DNA of 64,000 nt from Cruorifilaria tuberocauda (Eukaryota; Nematoda; Chromadorea; Rhabditida; Onchocercidae): NCBI GenBank assembly GCA_013365365.1, contig JABVXU010000012.1:310001-374000 (forward strand). The letters run 5' to 3'. A model generated the notes under the pieces. That model was not told the origin of the DNA. It made no database searches and was given only the letters and a program-made list of their open reading frames with translations. The position numbers and the translations under genes were made by a program. Shown in pieces: positions 63,901 through 64,000 of this stretch (the first letter of the stretch is position 1; each line of letters begins with the position of its first letter).

Positions 63901-64000
63901 CTCAGGTTCTTTTCTTGCTATCTCTTAAAGCCAAGAAGTGGAAGATTGAAAGTATTATATCATGAATCATATAATTTTGTATGATATTCATCAGAAAAAC
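60923..64000 (+). CDS. algn-11: ALG11 alpha-1,2-mannosyltransferase, 5' part (runs off the window)
   Basis: ALG11 adds the fourth and fifth mannoses to the dolichol-linked N-glycan precursor (GDP-Man:Man3GlcNAc2-PP-dolichol) on the cytosolic face of the ER. Seven exons in continuous phase: 60923-60984, 61610-61720, 62255-62386, 62650-62805, 63146-63201, 63277-63439 and 63816-63905, about 256 codons. The first exon encodes a short hydrophobic anchor ([16 protein letters not shown]). Then come the family hallmark [20 protein letters not shown] with its glycine-rich loop, [43 protein letters not shown] and [10 protein letters not shown]. This is the N-terminal GT-B domain; the catalytic GT4 C-terminal half with the E-x7-E region lies beyond the window. 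The next exon may begin at 63995 after ATCAG. No break or frameshift was seen; family length is about 450-490 residues. Confidence 0.95.

Noticed and set aside
1..64000. tRNA, rRNA, spliced-leader RNA genes, CRISPR arrays, insertion sequences or Wolbachia insertions
   Set aside because: No B-box-like tRNA core, spliced-leader sequence, regular repeat-spacer array or bacterial-type gene was noticed by eye. A covariance-model and translated search would be decisive; this is not proof of absence.

Overview
The window is nuclear DNA from a nematode, most likely a filarial or other clade III parasite. It is AT-rich, and its genes are split into many short exons whose introns nearly all end in the nematode acceptor TTTCAG or a close variant. 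Several first exons sit a few bases behind a similar acceptor, as expected for spliced-leader trans-splicing. The coding matches are closest to Caenorhabditis-type proteins, especially EAT-4. Nothing prokaryotic (operons, IS elements, CRISPR) is present. All exon models were built by hand from splice signals, reading phase and remembered family sequences; no alignment program was run.

Layout. (1) 502-15409, plus strand: a long, mostly disordered, charged protein of unknown family, with at least 18 exons; it probably begins upstream of the window. (2) 17521-22234, minus strand: eat-4, the vesicular glutamate transporter (SLC17 family), 11 exons, about 530 residues, apparently intact. (3) 29219-33530, minus strand: a single-pass leucine-rich-repeat membrane protein, 10 exons, 600 residues, with a tyrosine- and proline-rich cytoplasmic tail. 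(4) 48280-53145, minus strand: the U3 snoRNP protein MPP10, 17 exons. Reading phase joins it to an unrelated-looking basic/serine-rich N-terminal extension of about 327 residues. (5) 60923 to the window edge, plus strand: the 5' part of ALG11, the cytosolic-face alpha-1,2-mannosyltransferase of N-glycan assembly.

Between the genes lie long stretches without recognisable genes (22.3-29.2, 33.5-48.2 and 53.2-60.9 kb). They hold microsatellites, several clean hairpins or palindromes, short duplications and a few orphan reading frames. The five genes do not form one pathway: they cover neurotransmission, cell-surface recognition, ribosome biogenesis, glycosylation and one unknown. No novel multi-gene system is evident. 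The points most worth checking are the MPP10 fusion, the non-canonical substrate-site residues of the EAT-4 transporter, the tyrosine-rich LRR tail with a built-in truncated isoform, and the isolated hairpins.
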